From positions 1,426,001-1,490,000 of the forward strand of contig NZ_CP139575.1 in NCBI RefSeq assembly GCF_034298135.1: DNA of 64,000 nucleotides, written 5' to 3'. Shown one piece after another: positions 37,882-47,507 of the stretch. The notes below the pieces were generated by a model. It worked only from the letters and a program-made list of their open reading frames with translations. It had not been told where the DNA came from and made no database searches. The stretch is from Lactobacillus acidophilus (GTDB taxonomy: Bacteria; Bacillota; Bacilli; Lactobacillales; Lactobacillaceae). Each line of letters begins with the position of its first letter. The first letter of the stretch is position 1. The position numbers and the translations under genes were made by a program.

Positions 37882-38502
37882 TTAATTTTTAATAGATTTT
37901 AAGATATAATACCCTTTATCTCTTGTTAAAATTTCACAATTACCATAAGTATTTATCATATTCTTACGTGCACTAGGTTCTCCTTGCTTTTTTTGAATGA
38001 CTACTAAAAGCACGCCGCCACTCACTAAATGTTCATTTGCTCCAATTAAAATTTCATTTACCACTTTTTTACCAGCCCTAATTGGTGGATTTGTTAATAT
38101 TAACCCAAATTTTTTATCATTATCTATTTGTTCATAACAATTAGAAGCATAAATATTTACATTTTCAATATTATTAACTTTGGCATTCTCACGTGCCAAA
38201 TTAAGTCCACGTTCGTTGACATCAATCATATCTACTTCTTGATCAGGCCAAAATTTAGCGGCAAATAATCCAATTGGACCATACCCTGTACCAACATCTA
38301 AGATATTAGCTTTAGGAAAACTAATATCTTTCATTGCCTTAATTAAAACGCCACTACCATAATCAACTCGCATCTTTGAAAAGACGCCCGCATCAGTATT
38401 AAATTTTAAATCTATACCGTCTACGTGATAATCTATTATATGTTCATCATGCTTAGCAGTAGGATCTGTAGCAAAATACATCTGATTTTCTTGTTTACTC
38501 AT
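37882..38502 (-). CDS. RsmC-like class I SAM-dependent methyltransferase
   Basis: The 206-residue protein has the AdoMet motif ILDVGTGYGPIGLFAAK (about residues 65-81) and the N6/N2 catalytic motif NPPIRAGK (about residues 130-137), which is typical of the RsmC/RlmG family that methylates guanine N2 in 16S rRNA (YbxB in Bacillus, also next to rplL). The ATG at 38502 has AAAGGA upstream. The ion channel stop is 1 base before it. Confidence 0.85.
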   Translation of the reverse strand: MSKQENQMYFATDPTAKHDEHIIDYHVDGIDLKFNTDAGVFSKMRVDYGSGVLIKAMKDISFPKANILDVGTGYGPIGLFAAKFWPDQEVDMIDVNERGLNLARENAKVNNIENVNIYASNCYEQIDNDKKFGLILTNPPIRAGKKVVNEILIGANEHLVSGGVLLVVIQKKQGEPSARKNMINTYGNCEILTRDKGYYILKSIKN

Positions 38503-38503
38503 T

Positions 38504-39352
38504 TTATTTTTCCTTTTTATTCTCAAGCCAGTTTTTTATCTTATGTAACTCATTAGGAGGATTCTTTTCTCCCTTTAATGTTTGAATTTCCGCCTGTAGT
38601 TTTTTATTCTGATAAGTTAATTCTTTATTTTGTTGTTCAATATCATCTAACTTTTTTAAAATCAACTCAATATTATCATGTGTCTCTAGTGTATTAGCAC
38701 CATTAGTTCTACGTACTAAATACGATGTTATAGATGATGTCAGCATCCCTACAATTCCAATTCCTAATAACATCATCACTAAAGTAACAAATTTCCCTAC
38801 AATACTATGCGGTGGTATTGTCTTACCAAATATTCCATCATATCCTACTGTAGATGCAGTGGATAAAACCCACCAGAATGCGGTATCCAATGATACATGT
38901 TCACTTATTGCAAAAGCTTCCGCCCCTACAAGTAAAAATGTAATTGTAAAAAATACCACATACCATAAACCATTAGTATGAAAGATTTGTCTTAGTTTTC
39001 CCATTAAACCTGCTAGGCGGATTAAACGTAAAAGCCTCAAATATGATACCAAACTAGACAAATTAAATGCATTCAAAACAACAAATAACATTCCTATTGG
39101 AATAATAATCAATAAATCATAGATATGATTTTTAAAAAAGGTTTTCTTATCATTCGACTTACTTAAATGATAAAAATAATTAATAGCAAAATAAACAACA
39201 ATTCCATCATTTATCCAAAACCATTTGCTGGTAGGAATATTGATATCAATTACTGCCGCAAAATCCAATATAATCAAAAAAATAGATACAATTGCTAAAG
39301 TAGCGATCCACCACTGATAAGTAGTTATTTTTCTATTCATATTTATCATCAT
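38504..39352 (-). CDS. Voltage-gated-type potassium channel, unusual filter
   Basis: A 282-residue six-helix channel. The S4-like segment has regularly spaced Arg (LRLLRLIRLAG). The pore helix and filter read TASTVGYDGIFG (about residues 166-177), where the consensus is TVGYGD. S6 has VTLVMMLLGIGIVGMLTSSI, and a C-terminal coiled coil follows (EQQNKELTYQNKKLQAEIQTL). No RCK domain is present. The substitution of GD by DG may change selectivity. The start position is uncertain by a few codons. Confidence 0.8.
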   Translation of the reverse strand: MMINMNRKITTYQWWIATLAIVSIFLIILDFAAVIDINIPTSKWFWINDGIVVYFAINYFYHLSKSNDKKTFFKNHIYDLLIIIPIGMLFVVLNAFNLSSLVSYLRLLRLIRLAGLMGKLRQIFHTNGLWYVVFFTITFLLVGAEAFAISEHVSLDTAFWWVLSTASTVGYDGIFGKTIPPHSIVGKFVTLVMMLLGIGIVGMLTSSITSYLVRRTNGANTLETHDNIELILKKLDDIEQQNKELTYQNKKLQAEIQTLKGEKNPPNELHKIKNWLENKKEK

Positions 39353-39370
39353 AAATTAATTATACAAAAA

Positions 39371-39403
39371 AATAAGCTCTCCGCACATAGCGAAGAGCCT
39401 ATT
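39371..39403 (-). terminator. Terminator after rplL
   Basis: On the minus strand AATAGGCTCTTCGC pairs with GCGGAGAGCTTATT, with one mismatch pair in the stem, followed by T7. Confidence 0.8.
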
Positions 39404-39425
39404 CAAATGCCCAGTTGGGCTGTAA

Positions 39426-39788
39426 TTATTTAAGGGTTACAGTTGCGCCAACTTCTTCAAGCTTAGCCTTGATGTCGTTAGCTTCGTCTTCTGAAACGCC
39501 TTCCTTAACGTTCTTAGGAGCACCATCAACAAGGTCCTTTGAGTCCTTAAGGCCAAGACCAGTGATATCACGTACAACCTTAATAACCTTAACCTTTTCT
39601 TGACCAGCTTCAGTCAATTCAACATCGAAACTTGACTTAGCTTCTGCAGCACCTGCAGCACCTGCAGCAGCAACTGGAGCAGCAGCAGTAACGTCAAATT
39701 CGTCTTCAATAGCCTTTACAAGGTCGTTCAATTCAAGAATTGAAGCACCCTTTAATTCTTCAATAATCTTTTCAGTATCTAAAGCCAT
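39426..39788 (-). CDS. rplL: 50S ribosomal protein L7/L12
   Basis: A 120-residue stalk protein: N-terminal dimerisation part ([20 protein letters not shown]), an Ala/Gly hinge ([12 protein letters not shown]), then the C-terminal domain with [26 protein letters not shown] that binds translation factors. It follows rplJ. Confidence 0.98.
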   Translation of the reverse strand: MALDTEKIIEELKGASILELNDLVKAIEDEFDVTAAAPVAAAGAAGAAEAKSSFDVELTEAGQEKVKVIKVVRDITGLGLKDSKDLVDGAPKNVKEGVSEDEANDIKAKLEEVGATVTLK

Positions 39789-39837
39789 TTAAGTATCCTC
39801 CGAAAAATTAGAATTTAGATATTAAATATATTTTTTA

Positions 39838-40350
39838 TTATTCAGCTGAGTCTTCATCCTTAGATTCAGCAACAGCCTTAACAGCATAAGCGAAGTCGCG
39901 GACAGGAGCTTGCAATACAGAAACAAGCATTGAAAGCAAACCTTCGCGGCCTGGAATTGAAGCAAGTTCCTTGATTTCTTCCTTAGAAGTCAACTTACCT
40001 TCAAGCATACCACCCTTGATTTCGATAACATCGAAATCGTCTTCGTACTTAGAAACGATACGAGCTGGTTCAGTGATATCATCAGCGTTATCAGTGTAGA
40101 TAACAGCAGTAGGACCTACAAAAGTATCATCAAGACCTTCGATACCAGCCTTAGCAGCAGCACGTCTTAAGTAAGTATTCTTGATAACCTTCATCTTAAC
40201 ATCGTTATCACGAAGATCCTTACGCATGTTAGTAACTTCTTCAACAGTTAAACCAAGGTAGTTGATTACTAAGATAGCCTTAGCAGCTTTAAGTTCTTCA
40301 GCAAATGCATCAACGAGCTTTTCCTTTTCAGCAATAGCAGCTTTACTCAA
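39838..40350 (-). CDS. rplJ: 50S ribosomal protein L10
   Basis: The 170-residue stalk base protein that carries L7/L12. It has AILVINYLGLTVEEVTNMRKDL near the N terminus, then KNTYLRRAAAKAG. The start is TTG with a strong GGAGGTGA. The L10 leader (see 40405-40508) lies upstream and probably regulates it. Confidence 0.97.
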   Translation of the reverse strand: MSKAAIAEKEKLVDAFAEELKAAKAILVINYLGLTVEEVTNMRKDLRDNDVKMKVIKNTYLRRAAAKAGIEGLDDTFVGPTAVIYTDNADDITEPARIVSKYEDDFDVIEIKGGMLEGKLTSKEEIKELASIPGREGLLSMLVSVLQAPVRDFAYAVKAVAESKDEDSAE

Positions 40351-40404
40351 TTAATTTCACCTCCATAATCGCATTAATAAATTCTATAAGGCCTTTTAAA
40401 GCAA

Positions 40405-40508
40405 AAACTCCATGCCGAAAGACATGGAGCATAAAAATCTTCATTATCTTCTGGCCTCGGCGGGATTTTGAGGCGTCATGCCACCCGAGTCTTAGGTAGA
40501 ATTTACAA
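40405..40508 (-). ncRNA. Ribosomal protein L10 leader with attenuator hairpin
   Basis: The leader folds around GGGTGGCATGACGCC... on the minus strand and ends in a terminator-like hairpin CTCCATG-loop-CATGGAG (40408-40429) followed by T5. In Firmicutes the L10 leader mediates autoregulation by the L10(L12) complex. The identification is by sequence resemblance and position. Confidence 0.75.
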
Positions 40509-40514
40509 TTAACT

Positions 40515-40543
40515 ATTGTAGCAGGCATTATCAAAGATAGCAA
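40515..40543 (-). promoter_or_regulatory. rplJ promoter
   Basis: TTGCTA (40543-40538) and TACAAT (40520-40515) are separated by 17 bases on the minus strand, immediately before the L10 leader. Confidence 0.75.
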
Positions 40544-40603
40544 GGATAAATTTACAAATTACTAAAAAGTATGTAAGATTAAGAAAAAAGATTGGAGAGA
40601 ACA

Positions 40604-40975
40604 ATGACTGATCAAGAACGCAAACAACGTATTTTAATTAAATTACGTAATATTCTATTTTTACTACTTGGTATTACTGTTTTATTTATTAGTATCGAAA
40701 GTATTATTCAAAATCCTAAAAATTTTATTTCCAATTTAATTTGGATGCTTTTAGCACTAATAGTTGTTGTACAAGCAATTATAAGTATTTCTCAAAGTAT
40801 GCAAATTTTGAATTCCAAGCAGCGGCTTTTATTATTTATCGACTGGATCATTATCATAGCTGGAATTTTAATCGCTAACTTTTCTTATATGTTTCAAAAT
40901 AATGCCTGGTTAATTATCGGCAGTGCTATTTTTATCGCTGGTTGCATCCCCATTAAAGATCAAAAGCAAAAATAA
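40604..40975 (+). CDS. Hypothetical membrane protein
   Basis: A 123-residue protein of about four hydrophobic segments (ILFLLLGITVLFIS, NLIWMLLALIVVVQAIISI, LLLFIDWIIIIAGILIANF, WLIIGSAIFIAGCIPI). It starts at ATG 40604, preceded by GGAGAGAA. No family is recognised. It lies opposite rplJ and is closed by a terminator. Confidence 0.65.
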   Translation: MTDQERKQRILIKLRNILFLLLGITVLFISIESIIQNPKNFISNLIWMLLALIVVVQAIISISQSMQILNSKQRLLLFIDWIIIIAGILIANFSYMFQNNAWLIIGSAIFIAGCIPIKDQKQK

Positions 40976-40985
40976 GTACACACAA

Positions 40986-41012
40986 AAACGGATCTGTTTT
41001 ACAGATCCGTTT
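40986..41012. terminator. Bidirectional terminator between the membrane protein and AEC transporter genes
   Basis: AAACGGATCTGT and ACAGATCCGTTT form a 12-bp stem with a 3-base loop between convergent genes. Confidence 0.8.
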
Positions 41013-41030
41013 CTTATTCTAATTATTCAA

Positions 41031-42212
41031 TTAATGGAAAACGTTGGCAATAAGTGGCAAAGCCCAAATCCAAAAGATACAACTTACTGCAAAGAATACA
41101 GTTGAAACGGCAACTGAACTTGCCCCTTCCTTAACATAAATGTTGTAACGACTGGAAATAATAATTCCTGAAAATGCAGGTGGTAAACCAGTTGCTAAAC
41201 AAAGCATTGAAATCTTTTGTGGATCTGAACCCATACCACATAAATATGCAGCAGCTACGATAATCGCAGGAGTTAAAAATAGACGGAAGAATGTGTTCCA
41301 AATAACTTCTTTATCAATTGAGAATTTAACAGTTGATAAAGCTAAACCGGCAGCTAAAACAGCAACACCAGCATTAGCTTTAGCAATCAAATCAAATGTA
41401 GGGGCCCATGAACTAGGAACTCTAATTCCAATCAAAACAAAGATAACCGCAATAAGTGGAGCAGCTGCAACTGGTTTCTTAATCGCATCAAGAATTGATT
41501 TTAAAGTTGGATTCATATGTTTACCGTTGCTTTCTCCGGCGTGATCATCAAATTCTGCATGGACTAAATCAATTTCACGTTGAATACCAACTTCACTAAG
41601 AGCTTTAGCTTCTTCATCACTAACAGGTACGTCATCAGGAACAGTAACCTTCTTGACCTTCTTAACAGTAGTACCTTTTTGCGGTAATTTAACTTCTACT
41701 TCAGTACCACCATTATTCTTCTTAGCCTTTGCCTTTTCCTTTAAAGCAGCTTGTCCTCTGTTAATTAAAGACAAACCTAAAGGAATAGTTACAGCATTAA
41801 CAACAATAGAAACAATTCCAATAACTAAGTTAGTTGTTGCATTGTTTCCGTAAATTGGATCAAGAACCGCAAAACCCAAAAATCCAATAGTTGGTGAACC
41901 AGCAATCAATGCACAAACCGCAGCTTCTTGCGTTGATCTGTGAAACATCAGTTTATCCAAATAATAACTGAGCATGAATAAACCAGTAACACCGATCAAT
42001 GAGATCAATGTTAAAACTATATCTTGCGCAAACATCTTACGCGTAGCTTTAACAATTGAAATAAATAAAGCCGCTGGTAAAGCAATGTTTAAAACCAGTT
42101 TATTCAATCCTTGACGTTGATCATCGTCAAAGAATGTGAATTTACCACACACATATCCTAACAACATAATTACCAAAATTGGTATAATGTCGTTTATTAA
42201 TATCGTAACCAT
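41031..42212 (-). CDS. AEC-family transporter (auxin efflux carrier / malate permease type)
   Basis: A 393-residue membrane carrier with about ten helices in two halves: GYVCGKFTFFDDDQRQGLNKLVLNIALPAALF at the start, and the second half with LPPAFSGIIISSRYNIYVKEG. A large charged cytoplasmic loop (about residues 150-240, Lys/Glu rich) separates the halves. Family members move dicarboxylates or hydroxy acids. A 24-base palindrome and a cre-like site lie in its promoter. Confidence 0.85.
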   Translation of the reverse strand: MVTILINDIIPILVIMLLGYVCGKFTFFDDDQRQGLNKLVLNIALPAALFISIVKATRKMFAQDIVLTLISLIGVTGLFMLSYYLDKLMFHRSTQEAAVCALIAGSPTIGFLGFAVLDPIYGNNATTNLVIGIVSIVVNAVTIPLGLSLINRGQAALKEKAKAKKNNGGTEVEVKLPQKGTTVKKVKKVTVPDDVPVSDEEAKALSEVGIQREIDLVHAEFDDHAGESNGKHMNPTLKSILDAIKKPVAAAPLIAVIFVLIGIRVPSSWAPTFDLIAKANAGVAVLAAGLALSTVKFSIDKEVIWNTFFRLFLTPAIIVAAAYLCGMGSDPQKISMLCLATGLPPAFSGIIISSRYNIYVKEGASSVAVSTVFFAVSCIFWIWALPLIANVFH

Positions 42213-42247
42213 ATTTTTCTCCTTACGATGAAACTATATCCTACAGT

Positions 42248-42271
42248 TTAAATAACAGATCTGTTATTTAA
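42248..42271. promoter_or_regulatory. 24-base perfect palindrome in the AEC transporter promoter
   Basis: TTAAATAACAGA and its complement form a perfect palindrome that overlaps the -10 box (ATAACA on the plus strand) of a promoter with TTGAAA (42280-42275) on the minus strand. It is a candidate operator for an unknown regulator. Confidence 0.6.
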
Positions 42272-42279
42272 CGCTTTCA
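42266..42279 (-). promoter_or_regulatory. cre-like element, AEC transporter
   Basis: The minus strand reads TGAAAGCGTTAAAT, close to the CcpA cre consensus but failing its last two bases. It overlaps the palindrome and the -35 box. Confidence 0.5.
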
Positions 42280-42360
42280 ACGTTTCCTCTTCATTATGGA
42301 CTTTTAATTGAAAAAGTAAAATGGATTTCTTATTTAATTTATTAAATAACGTTATAAACA

Positions 42361-42392
42361 AAAAGAAGAGTATTAAATATACTCTTCTTTTT
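42361..42392 (-). terminator. Terminator after phoU
   Basis: AAAAGAAGAGTAT and ATACTCTTCTTTT form a 13-bp stem with a 5-base loop, just past the phoU stop. Confidence 0.8.
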
Positions 42393-42394
42393 AC

Positions 42395-43072
42395 CTATAT
42401 TGTCTTAGTTTCGGTGGGATTAAATAATTCTTCTAATTCACCCGTAGTTTTGTATACCACCCAACTAGCTAAGTTAACAATGTGATCGCCAATTCGTTCT
42501 AATAATCTAGTTACTACAAAGTAACTTGACGAAGCTGCAGCTCTTGAGGGATCACTCTCTATTCCGTCCACGATTAGCTTTCTAGCACGAACATAATCAT
42601 GATCAATAATTTCATCTCGACTAGCTACATCTCTAGCCATTTTTTCATCGTCTTGCACATAAGCTGTCAAAATTTGGATAAGCATGTGACGAACATTATG
42701 TGTCATATTCGAAATAATTTCTTCAACTTCAGGAATACGCGGATTGCCCTTTACACGAATTGTTTCAAGAGCAATACTCATAGCATTTTCACCAATTCGT
42801 TCTAGATCAGTTGTAGCTTTCAAAATACTAATAACTACTCTAAAATCAGTAGCAACTGGTTGTTGTAAAGCCATTAATTTCAATGCTTTTTTTTGAATAT
42901 CTATTGATTCAGTAGGAATTTTTTCCTCATTATCGACCATGGATTGTGCTGTTTTTTTATCATGATCAACAAATGCACGGGTGGCTTGATCAATTTGATC
43001 ATTAACAAAAACACCCATCTCCATAAATTCTGTGTTTAACTTTTTTAATTCATCTAAAAATATTTCGTGCAT
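42395..43072 (-). CDS. phoU: Phosphate signalling protein PhoU
   Basis: A 225-residue two-helix-bundle protein that controls Pst uptake and the PhoR signal. The repeated metal-binding sequences are ISILKATTDLERIGENAMSIA and SSYFVVTRLLERIGDHIVNLA, each containing ER(I)G. It is the last gene of the pst operon. Confidence 0.94.
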   Translation of the reverse strand: MHEIFLDELKKLNTEFMEMGVFVNDQIDQATRAFVDHDKKTAQSMVDNEEKIPTESIDIQKKALKLMALQQPVATDFRVVISILKATTDLERIGENAMSIALETIRVKGNPRIPEVEEIISNMTHNVRHMLIQILTAYVQDDEKMARDVASRDEIIDHDYVRARKLIVDGIESDPSRAAASSSYFVVTRLLERIGDHIVNLASWVVYKTTGELEELFNPTETKTI

Positions 43073-43088
43073 CTTTATACCTCAAAAT

Positions 43089-43844
43089 TTAACCAAAACG
43101 ACCGTTAAGATAGTCACTTGTAATCTGTTTCTTAGGTGCAATAAACATTTCTTCAGTTGGTCCGGCTTCAACCAAATCACCATTCATTAAAAATGCTGTT
43201 TGATCTGAAACACGCCCTGCTTGCTGTAAATTGTGTGTAACCATAATAAAAGTGTACTGATGTTTTAAATCCATTAATGTTTCTTCAATTTCACTACTTG
43301 AAATTGGGTCAAGCGCACTAGTTGGTTCATCAAGCAAAACCACTTTAGGTCTAATTGCCAAAGCTCTAGCAATACAAATTCTTTGTTGTTGACCTCCCGA
43401 AAAAGCTTGGGCATTACGATTTAAATTATCTTTAGTTTCTTTCCAAATAGCAGCTTGTTTTAAACTTTCTTCTACTCGCTGGTCAATCAATTCTTTGTCT
43501 TTTACACCAGCAATTTTCAACCCATAGGCTACATTATCATAAACAGAAAATGGAAACGGAGTTGGCTGCTGAAAAACCATACCTACATTTTTTCTAAGGG
43601 CTACTAAGTCCATTTTCGAACCATAGATATCTTGTCCCTCAAACTTAATTTCACCGGTGATTTTAATATTTTCAATATCATCGTTCATTCGGTTCAAACA
43701 ACGTAAAAATGTAGACTTACCACATCCTGATGGTCCGATTAACGCAGTTAATTCTTTTTCTTTAAAATTAAGATTTATACCATGAAGTGCTTCATAATCG
43801 CCATAGCTCAAATGCACATCTTTTGCTGAAATAATTGTTTTCAT
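43089..43844 (-). CDS. pstB2: Phosphate ABC transporter ATPase PstB (second copy)
   Basis: A 251-residue ABC ATPase: Walker [36 protein letters not shown], signature [15 protein letters not shown], Walker [13 protein letters not shown]. The start is at MKTIISAKD (43844), with AAGGAAG upstream, directly behind the first pstB stop. Tandem PstB genes are common in lactobacilli and streptococci. Confidence 0.93.
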   Translation of the reverse strand: MKTIISAKDVHLSYGDYEALHGINLNFKEKELTALIGPSGCGKSTFLRCLNRMNDDIENIKITGEIKFEGQDIYGSKMDLVALRKNVGMVFQQPTPFPFSVYDNVAYGLKIAGVKDKELIDQRVEESLKQAAIWKETKDNLNRNAQAFSGGQQQRICIARALAIRPKVVLLDEPTSALDPISSSEIEETLMDLKHQYTFIMVTHNLQQAGRVSDQTAFLMNGDLVEAGPTEEMFIAPKKQITSDYLNGRFG

Positions 43845-43845
43845 T

Positions 43846-44643
43846 TTAACCAAAACTTCCTTGAATATAATCTTCAGTAATTTTACCTTTAGGATTAGTG
43901 AAGATTTCTGCTGTTGAATTATATTCAATTACATGCCCCAAGTGGAAAAATGCTGTGTAATCACTAATTCTTGAAGCTTGCTGCATGTTATGAGTAACCA
44001 TAACCATAGTATATTTACTTCTTAATTGTTTGAGCGTATCTTCCAATTTAGAAGTTGATACTGGATCTAAGGCACTTGCTGGCTCATCTAAGAGTAAAAT
44101 TTGTGGTTGAACAGCTAGTGCTCTAGCAATACACAAACGTTGCTGTTGCCCACCAGAAAGCGCCAAAGCACTCTTATCTAGTTTATCTTTTACTTCATCC
44201 CACAAAGCAGCAGCTCTTAAACTTTCTTCCACTATCTTATCAAGTTCCTGCTTGTCAGTCTTACCATTTGCTTTTAAAGCGTAAACTATATTTTCTCTAA
44301 TTGATTTAGGAAAAGGATTGGGACGCTGAAATACCATTCCAATACTTTTTCTTAATTCATAAACATTGATATTAGGCTTATTTACATCTAAACCATGAAA
44401 CCAAATTTCACCGTTTACTGTAGCCACCTTATCATTCATTCTATTAAGTGAACGTAAGAAAGTAGATTTTCCTGATCCAGATGCACCGATTAAAGCAGTG
44501 ATCGTATTTTTCTTAAATTGTAAACTAGCATCAAAGAGCTTTTGAACCTTACCACCGTACAAAACACTTAAATCATTTGTAGACAGTGCCACGTCATCTT
44601 TATCAAAAGTTTTGATATAGCTTTGTTTTAATTCTTGCATCAT
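43846..44643 (-). CDS. pstB1: Phosphate ABC transporter ATPase PstB (first copy)
   Basis: A 265-residue ABC ATPase with Walker [52 protein letters not shown] and Walker [13 protein letters not shown]. It is about half identical to the second copy, so the pair may form a heterodimer. Two ATGs in a row make the start ambiguous by one codon. It sits behind pstA. Confidence 0.93.
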   Translation of the reverse strand: MMQELKQSYIKTFDKDDVALSTNDLSVLYGGKVQKLFDASLQFKKNTITALIGASGSGKSTFLRSLNRMNDKVATVNGEIWFHGLDVNKPNINVYELRKSIGMVFQRPNPFPKSIRENIVYALKANGKTDKQELDKIVEESLRAAALWDEVKDKLDKSALALSGGQQQRLCIARALAVQPQILLLDEPASALDPVSTSKLEDTLKQLRSKYTMVMVTHNMQQASRISDYTAFFHLGHVIEYNSTAEIFTNPKGKITEDYIQGSFG

Positions 44644-44648
44644 ACCAC

Positions 44649-45536
44649 CTATTTAGCTGCAGTCAATTTACGGTACAATTTATTTCCTAAATAACGTGCA
44701 CCTAAATTAAATACAATTACCACAATTACTAATAATGCAGATGTAGCTGCAGAAACAACCGTTGCATCCGGAATAATACCTTCAGTATTTACTTTCCAAA
44801 TATGAACTGCAAGTGTTTCTGCCGGTCTCATTACATTTAATGGACTAGTAGGGCTAAACGGATTCCAATCCGCATAATTTACAGTTGAGCCACTTTGTCC
44901 TGCTGTATAAATTAAGGCTGCAGCCTCACCAAAAATACGTCCGGCACTTAAAATAATTCCTGTTAAAATACCTGGAAGAGCTGCTGGCAAAACAATACCA
45001 CGAATTGTTTTCCAATTAGATAATCCCAAAGCTAGCCCCGCTTCACGCTGAGCTTGCGGTACACCTTTAAGTGCCTCTTCAATATTACTTGTTAAAATTG
45101 GTAAGTTAAAGAAAGTTAAGGCTAGCGCACCCGAAATAATTGAAAAGCCAAAGCCAAATTGAACTACAAAAAGTAAATAACCGAATAAGCCGACAACAAT
45201 TGATGGAAGAGAACTTAAAATTTGAATTGTAGTTCTAATTAAATTTGTTACCCAAGTATCTTTAGCATATTCAGCTAAATATATTGCCGCACCAAGTGCT
45301 ATTGGTAAAGAAATAATTGTAGTTAAAACTAACAAATAAAGTGAATTAAATAATTGATCTCTAACTCCACCACCAGCTTTATATGATGAAGCTTCAGAAG
45401 TTAAAAAATACCAGGACAAATGCGGAATACCAGTGATCAAGATATTCCCTAAAATACCCGCAAGAATTAAGACAACAATCCCAACAAAAATATAAATAAT
45501 TGCTGTTGCTAATTTATCTCTCTTTTTTGCATCCAT
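44649..45536 (-). CDS. pstA: Phosphate ABC transporter permease PstA
   Basis: A 295-residue membrane permease with about six helices and the conserved cytoplasmic EAA-like loop ALKGVPQAQREAGLALGLSNWKTIRGIVLPAALPG. It forms the Pst channel with PstC. It lies between pstC and pstB1. Confidence 0.94.
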   Translation of the reverse strand: MDAKKRDKLATAIIYIFVGIVVLILAGILGNILITGIPHLSWYFLTSEASSYKAGGGVRDQLFNSLYLLVLTTIISLPIALGAAIYLAEYAKDTWVTNLIRTTIQILSSLPSIVVGLFGYLLFVVQFGFGFSIISGALALTFFNLPILTSNIEEALKGVPQAQREAGLALGLSNWKTIRGIVLPAALPGILTGIILSAGRIFGEAAALIYTAGQSGSTVNYADWNPFSPTSPLNVMRPAETLAVHIWKVNTEGIIPDATVVSAATSALLVIVVIVFNLGARYLGNKLYRKLTAAK

Positions 45537-45538
45537 TT

Positions 45539-46534
45539 CTACTTTTGTCCCTTCTTTCCTACTAGTTTAACTAAGAAGTTAAAGACCAAAGACATAATTA
45601 AAAGTAGTAATGCCAATGACCATAATGCATTATTTGGCAATGTACCCATAACTGTATTACCCATTTGACTGGTCAATTGACTAGTTAAAGTTGCTGATGG
45701 GCTTACTAAGTTGTATGGCATAAGAACAGCATTACCAATTACCATTTGTACAGCCAAAGCTTCACCAAAGGCTCTAGCCATCCCAAAGATTACAGCTGTC
45801 AAAATTCTTGGCGTTGCTACACGAAGCACAACACGATAAATCGTTTGCCAATGTGTGGCTCCAAGTGCCATTGAAGCTTTTCTAAAATGACCAGGAACTG
45901 CCTTTAAAGCATCAACGGTCAATGAAGTAATCGTTGGTAAAACCATTACAAATAAAACTAAAGTTGCAGCTAAAATACCAAATCCTGTTCCACCAAATAT
46001 ATTTCTGATTACGGGTACAATAATAGTCAATCCTAGGAAACCATAAACTACGGATGGAATACCTACAAGTAATTCAGTTACTGATTGTAAGAAATTAGCC
46101 CCCTTTTTAGAAGAATATTCAGTCATATATAATGCAATAGCAATAGCAAACGGTGTTGCTACCAGCGCCGACAAAAGAGTGACTGCAAATGAAGTAACAA
46201 TCATGACGGCAGCACCAACATGATTCTTCCCGTCACCCGGATCCCAATCTGTCGAAGTTAAGAAATGGAATACATTTACATGATCGCCAATAAAAGTAGC
46301 TAACCCATGGTAACCTACGAATCCAATAATTGAGACAACCAATACAATAATTAAACCAATAGCAAAATAAGTTAAGCCTTTCCCCCAATATTCTTGATGA
46401 GTTTCTTTAGAAGGCTTAGTCAACTTATCAATATCAACATCAGCTGGTCCAATCTTTTTCAGCTTAACATGCGGAACATGTTGCTCAGCGATTGCCTGAT
46501 TGACAACTTCTTTTAATTTATCTTTTTTATCCAT
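45539..46534 (-). CDS. pstC: Phosphate ABC transporter permease PstC
   Basis: A 331-residue permease with an N-terminal soluble part of about 55 residues, then six helices. ALKAVPGHFRKASMALGATHWQTIYRVVL is the permease loop. It is the partner of PstA. Confidence 0.94.
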   Translation of the reverse strand: MDKKDKLKEVVNQAIAEQHVPHVKLKKIGPADVDIDKLTKPSKETHQEYWGKGLTYFAIGLIIVLVVSIIGFVGYHGLATFIGDHVNVFHFLTSTDWDPGDGKNHVGAAVMIVTSFAVTLLSALVATPFAIAIALYMTEYSSKKGANFLQSVTELLVGIPSVVYGFLGLTIIVPVIRNIFGGTGFGILAATLVLFVMVLPTITSLTVDALKAVPGHFRKASMALGATHWQTIYRVVLRVATPRILTAVIFGMARAFGEALAVQMVIGNAVLMPYNLVSPSATLTSQLTSQMGNTVMGTLPNNALWSLALLLLIMSLVFNFLVKLVGKKGQK

Positions 46535-46537
46535 GAA

Positions 46538-47404
46538 TTATTTTCCTATTTGTGTAACTTGATTTTTACTATTACGAGTTACCTTCATATCATTAACACT
46601 CAAATATCCGATCTTAGGTACAAGTTTTTGTTGAACATGTTTGCCCAGCATATAATCAATAAATGATCTTACCTTTTTAGATGGTTTTCCTTTTGTATAC
46701 ATATGCTCATATGACCATAATTTCCACTTATTTGTAGTGATATTTTTGTTTGTAGGTTTTACATGATCAATACTTAATTTTTGAATGTGAGTATCATTTG
46801 CGTAAGGAAATGATAAATAACTAACTGTACCTGGTGTGGTATTTACAATTTTTTTAACAGTACCGTTAGAATCCTGTTCTTGAGATTTAATCGGCTTTTT
46901 ACCATGTAAAATAATATCTTCAAAGGTCCCTCTAGTACCACTTCCCTTTGAACGATTTATTACAGTAATAGTCTCATTTTTTCCACCGAGTTGACGCCAA
47001 TTCGTGATTTTACCTGTAAAAATTTGTTCTAGTTGTTTGCTAGAAACATTCTTTACTCCCACGCCTTTATTTACAATTGGAACAATTCCCACCACGGCAA
47101 TTTTGTAATCTCTAAGCTTACTTGCATCAATCCCTTTTTGCGATTCAGCAAATACATCTGATGTACCAATTTGTACAGCACCAGCTTGAACTTGACTAAG
47201 ACCAGTTCCTGATCCACCACCTTGAACAACGATATTACTATCTGCATGCTTCAAACGGTAGTCATTACCAGCTTGTTCAGCTAAAAGCTGCATTGCACTT
47301 GAGCCAACAATAGTTATTCTAGAGCCACTATTAGCACAGCCGCCAGTACAAACCAACATTAGCAACAACAAAACAATTATTTTTCCCATGGAATGCTTTT
47401 TCAT
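46538..47404 (-). CDS. pstS: Phosphate-binding lipoprotein PstS
   Basis: A 288-residue lipoprotein: signal peptide with hydrophobic core IIVLLLLMLVCTGGC (Cys about residue 23 for lipidation), then a phosphate-binding fold with TIVGSSAMQLLAEQA, GGGSGTGLSQV, and VINRSKGSGTRGTF (phosphate ligands Ser/Arg/Thr). It is the first gene of the pstSCABB-phoU operon and has AAGGAGG upstream. Confidence 0.94.
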   Translation of the reverse strand: MKKHSMGKIIVLLLLMLVCTGGCANSGSRITIVGSSAMQLLAEQAGNDYRLKHADSNIVVQGGGSGTGLSQVQAGAVQIGTSDVFAESQKGIDASKLRDYKIAVVGIVPIVNKGVGVKNVSSKQLEQIFTGKITNWRQLGGKNETITVINRSKGSGTRGTFEDIILHGKKPIKSQEQDSNGTVKKIVNTTPGTVSYLSFPYANDTHIQKLSIDHVKPTNKNITTNKWKLWSYEHMYTKGKPSKKVRSFIDYMLGKHVQQKLVPKIGYLSVNDMKVTRNSKNQVTQIGK

Positions 47405-47463
47405 AACATTCCTCCTTAAAGTATCTAGATTCTACAAAGTTCAATTAATGATAACATAGAAAA

Positions 47464-47491
47464 AAAGGCCCCGCTACATTGCGGCGCCTTT
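47464..47491 (-). terminator. Terminator after rplA
   Basis: AAAGGCCCCGC and GCGGCGCCTTT form an 11-bp stem (one mismatch) with a short loop; T7 follows on the minus strand. Confidence 0.8.
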
Positions 47492-47507
47492 ATTAATCTA
47501 ATTTAAA

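Noticed and set aside
40343..40543. 66-residue ORF over the L10 leader
   Set aside because: It lies on the structured leader and promoter of rplJ and has no ribosome site.
47405..47460. Pho-box upstream of pstS
   Set aside because: No repeated Pho-box-like elements could be seen in the short upstream region.
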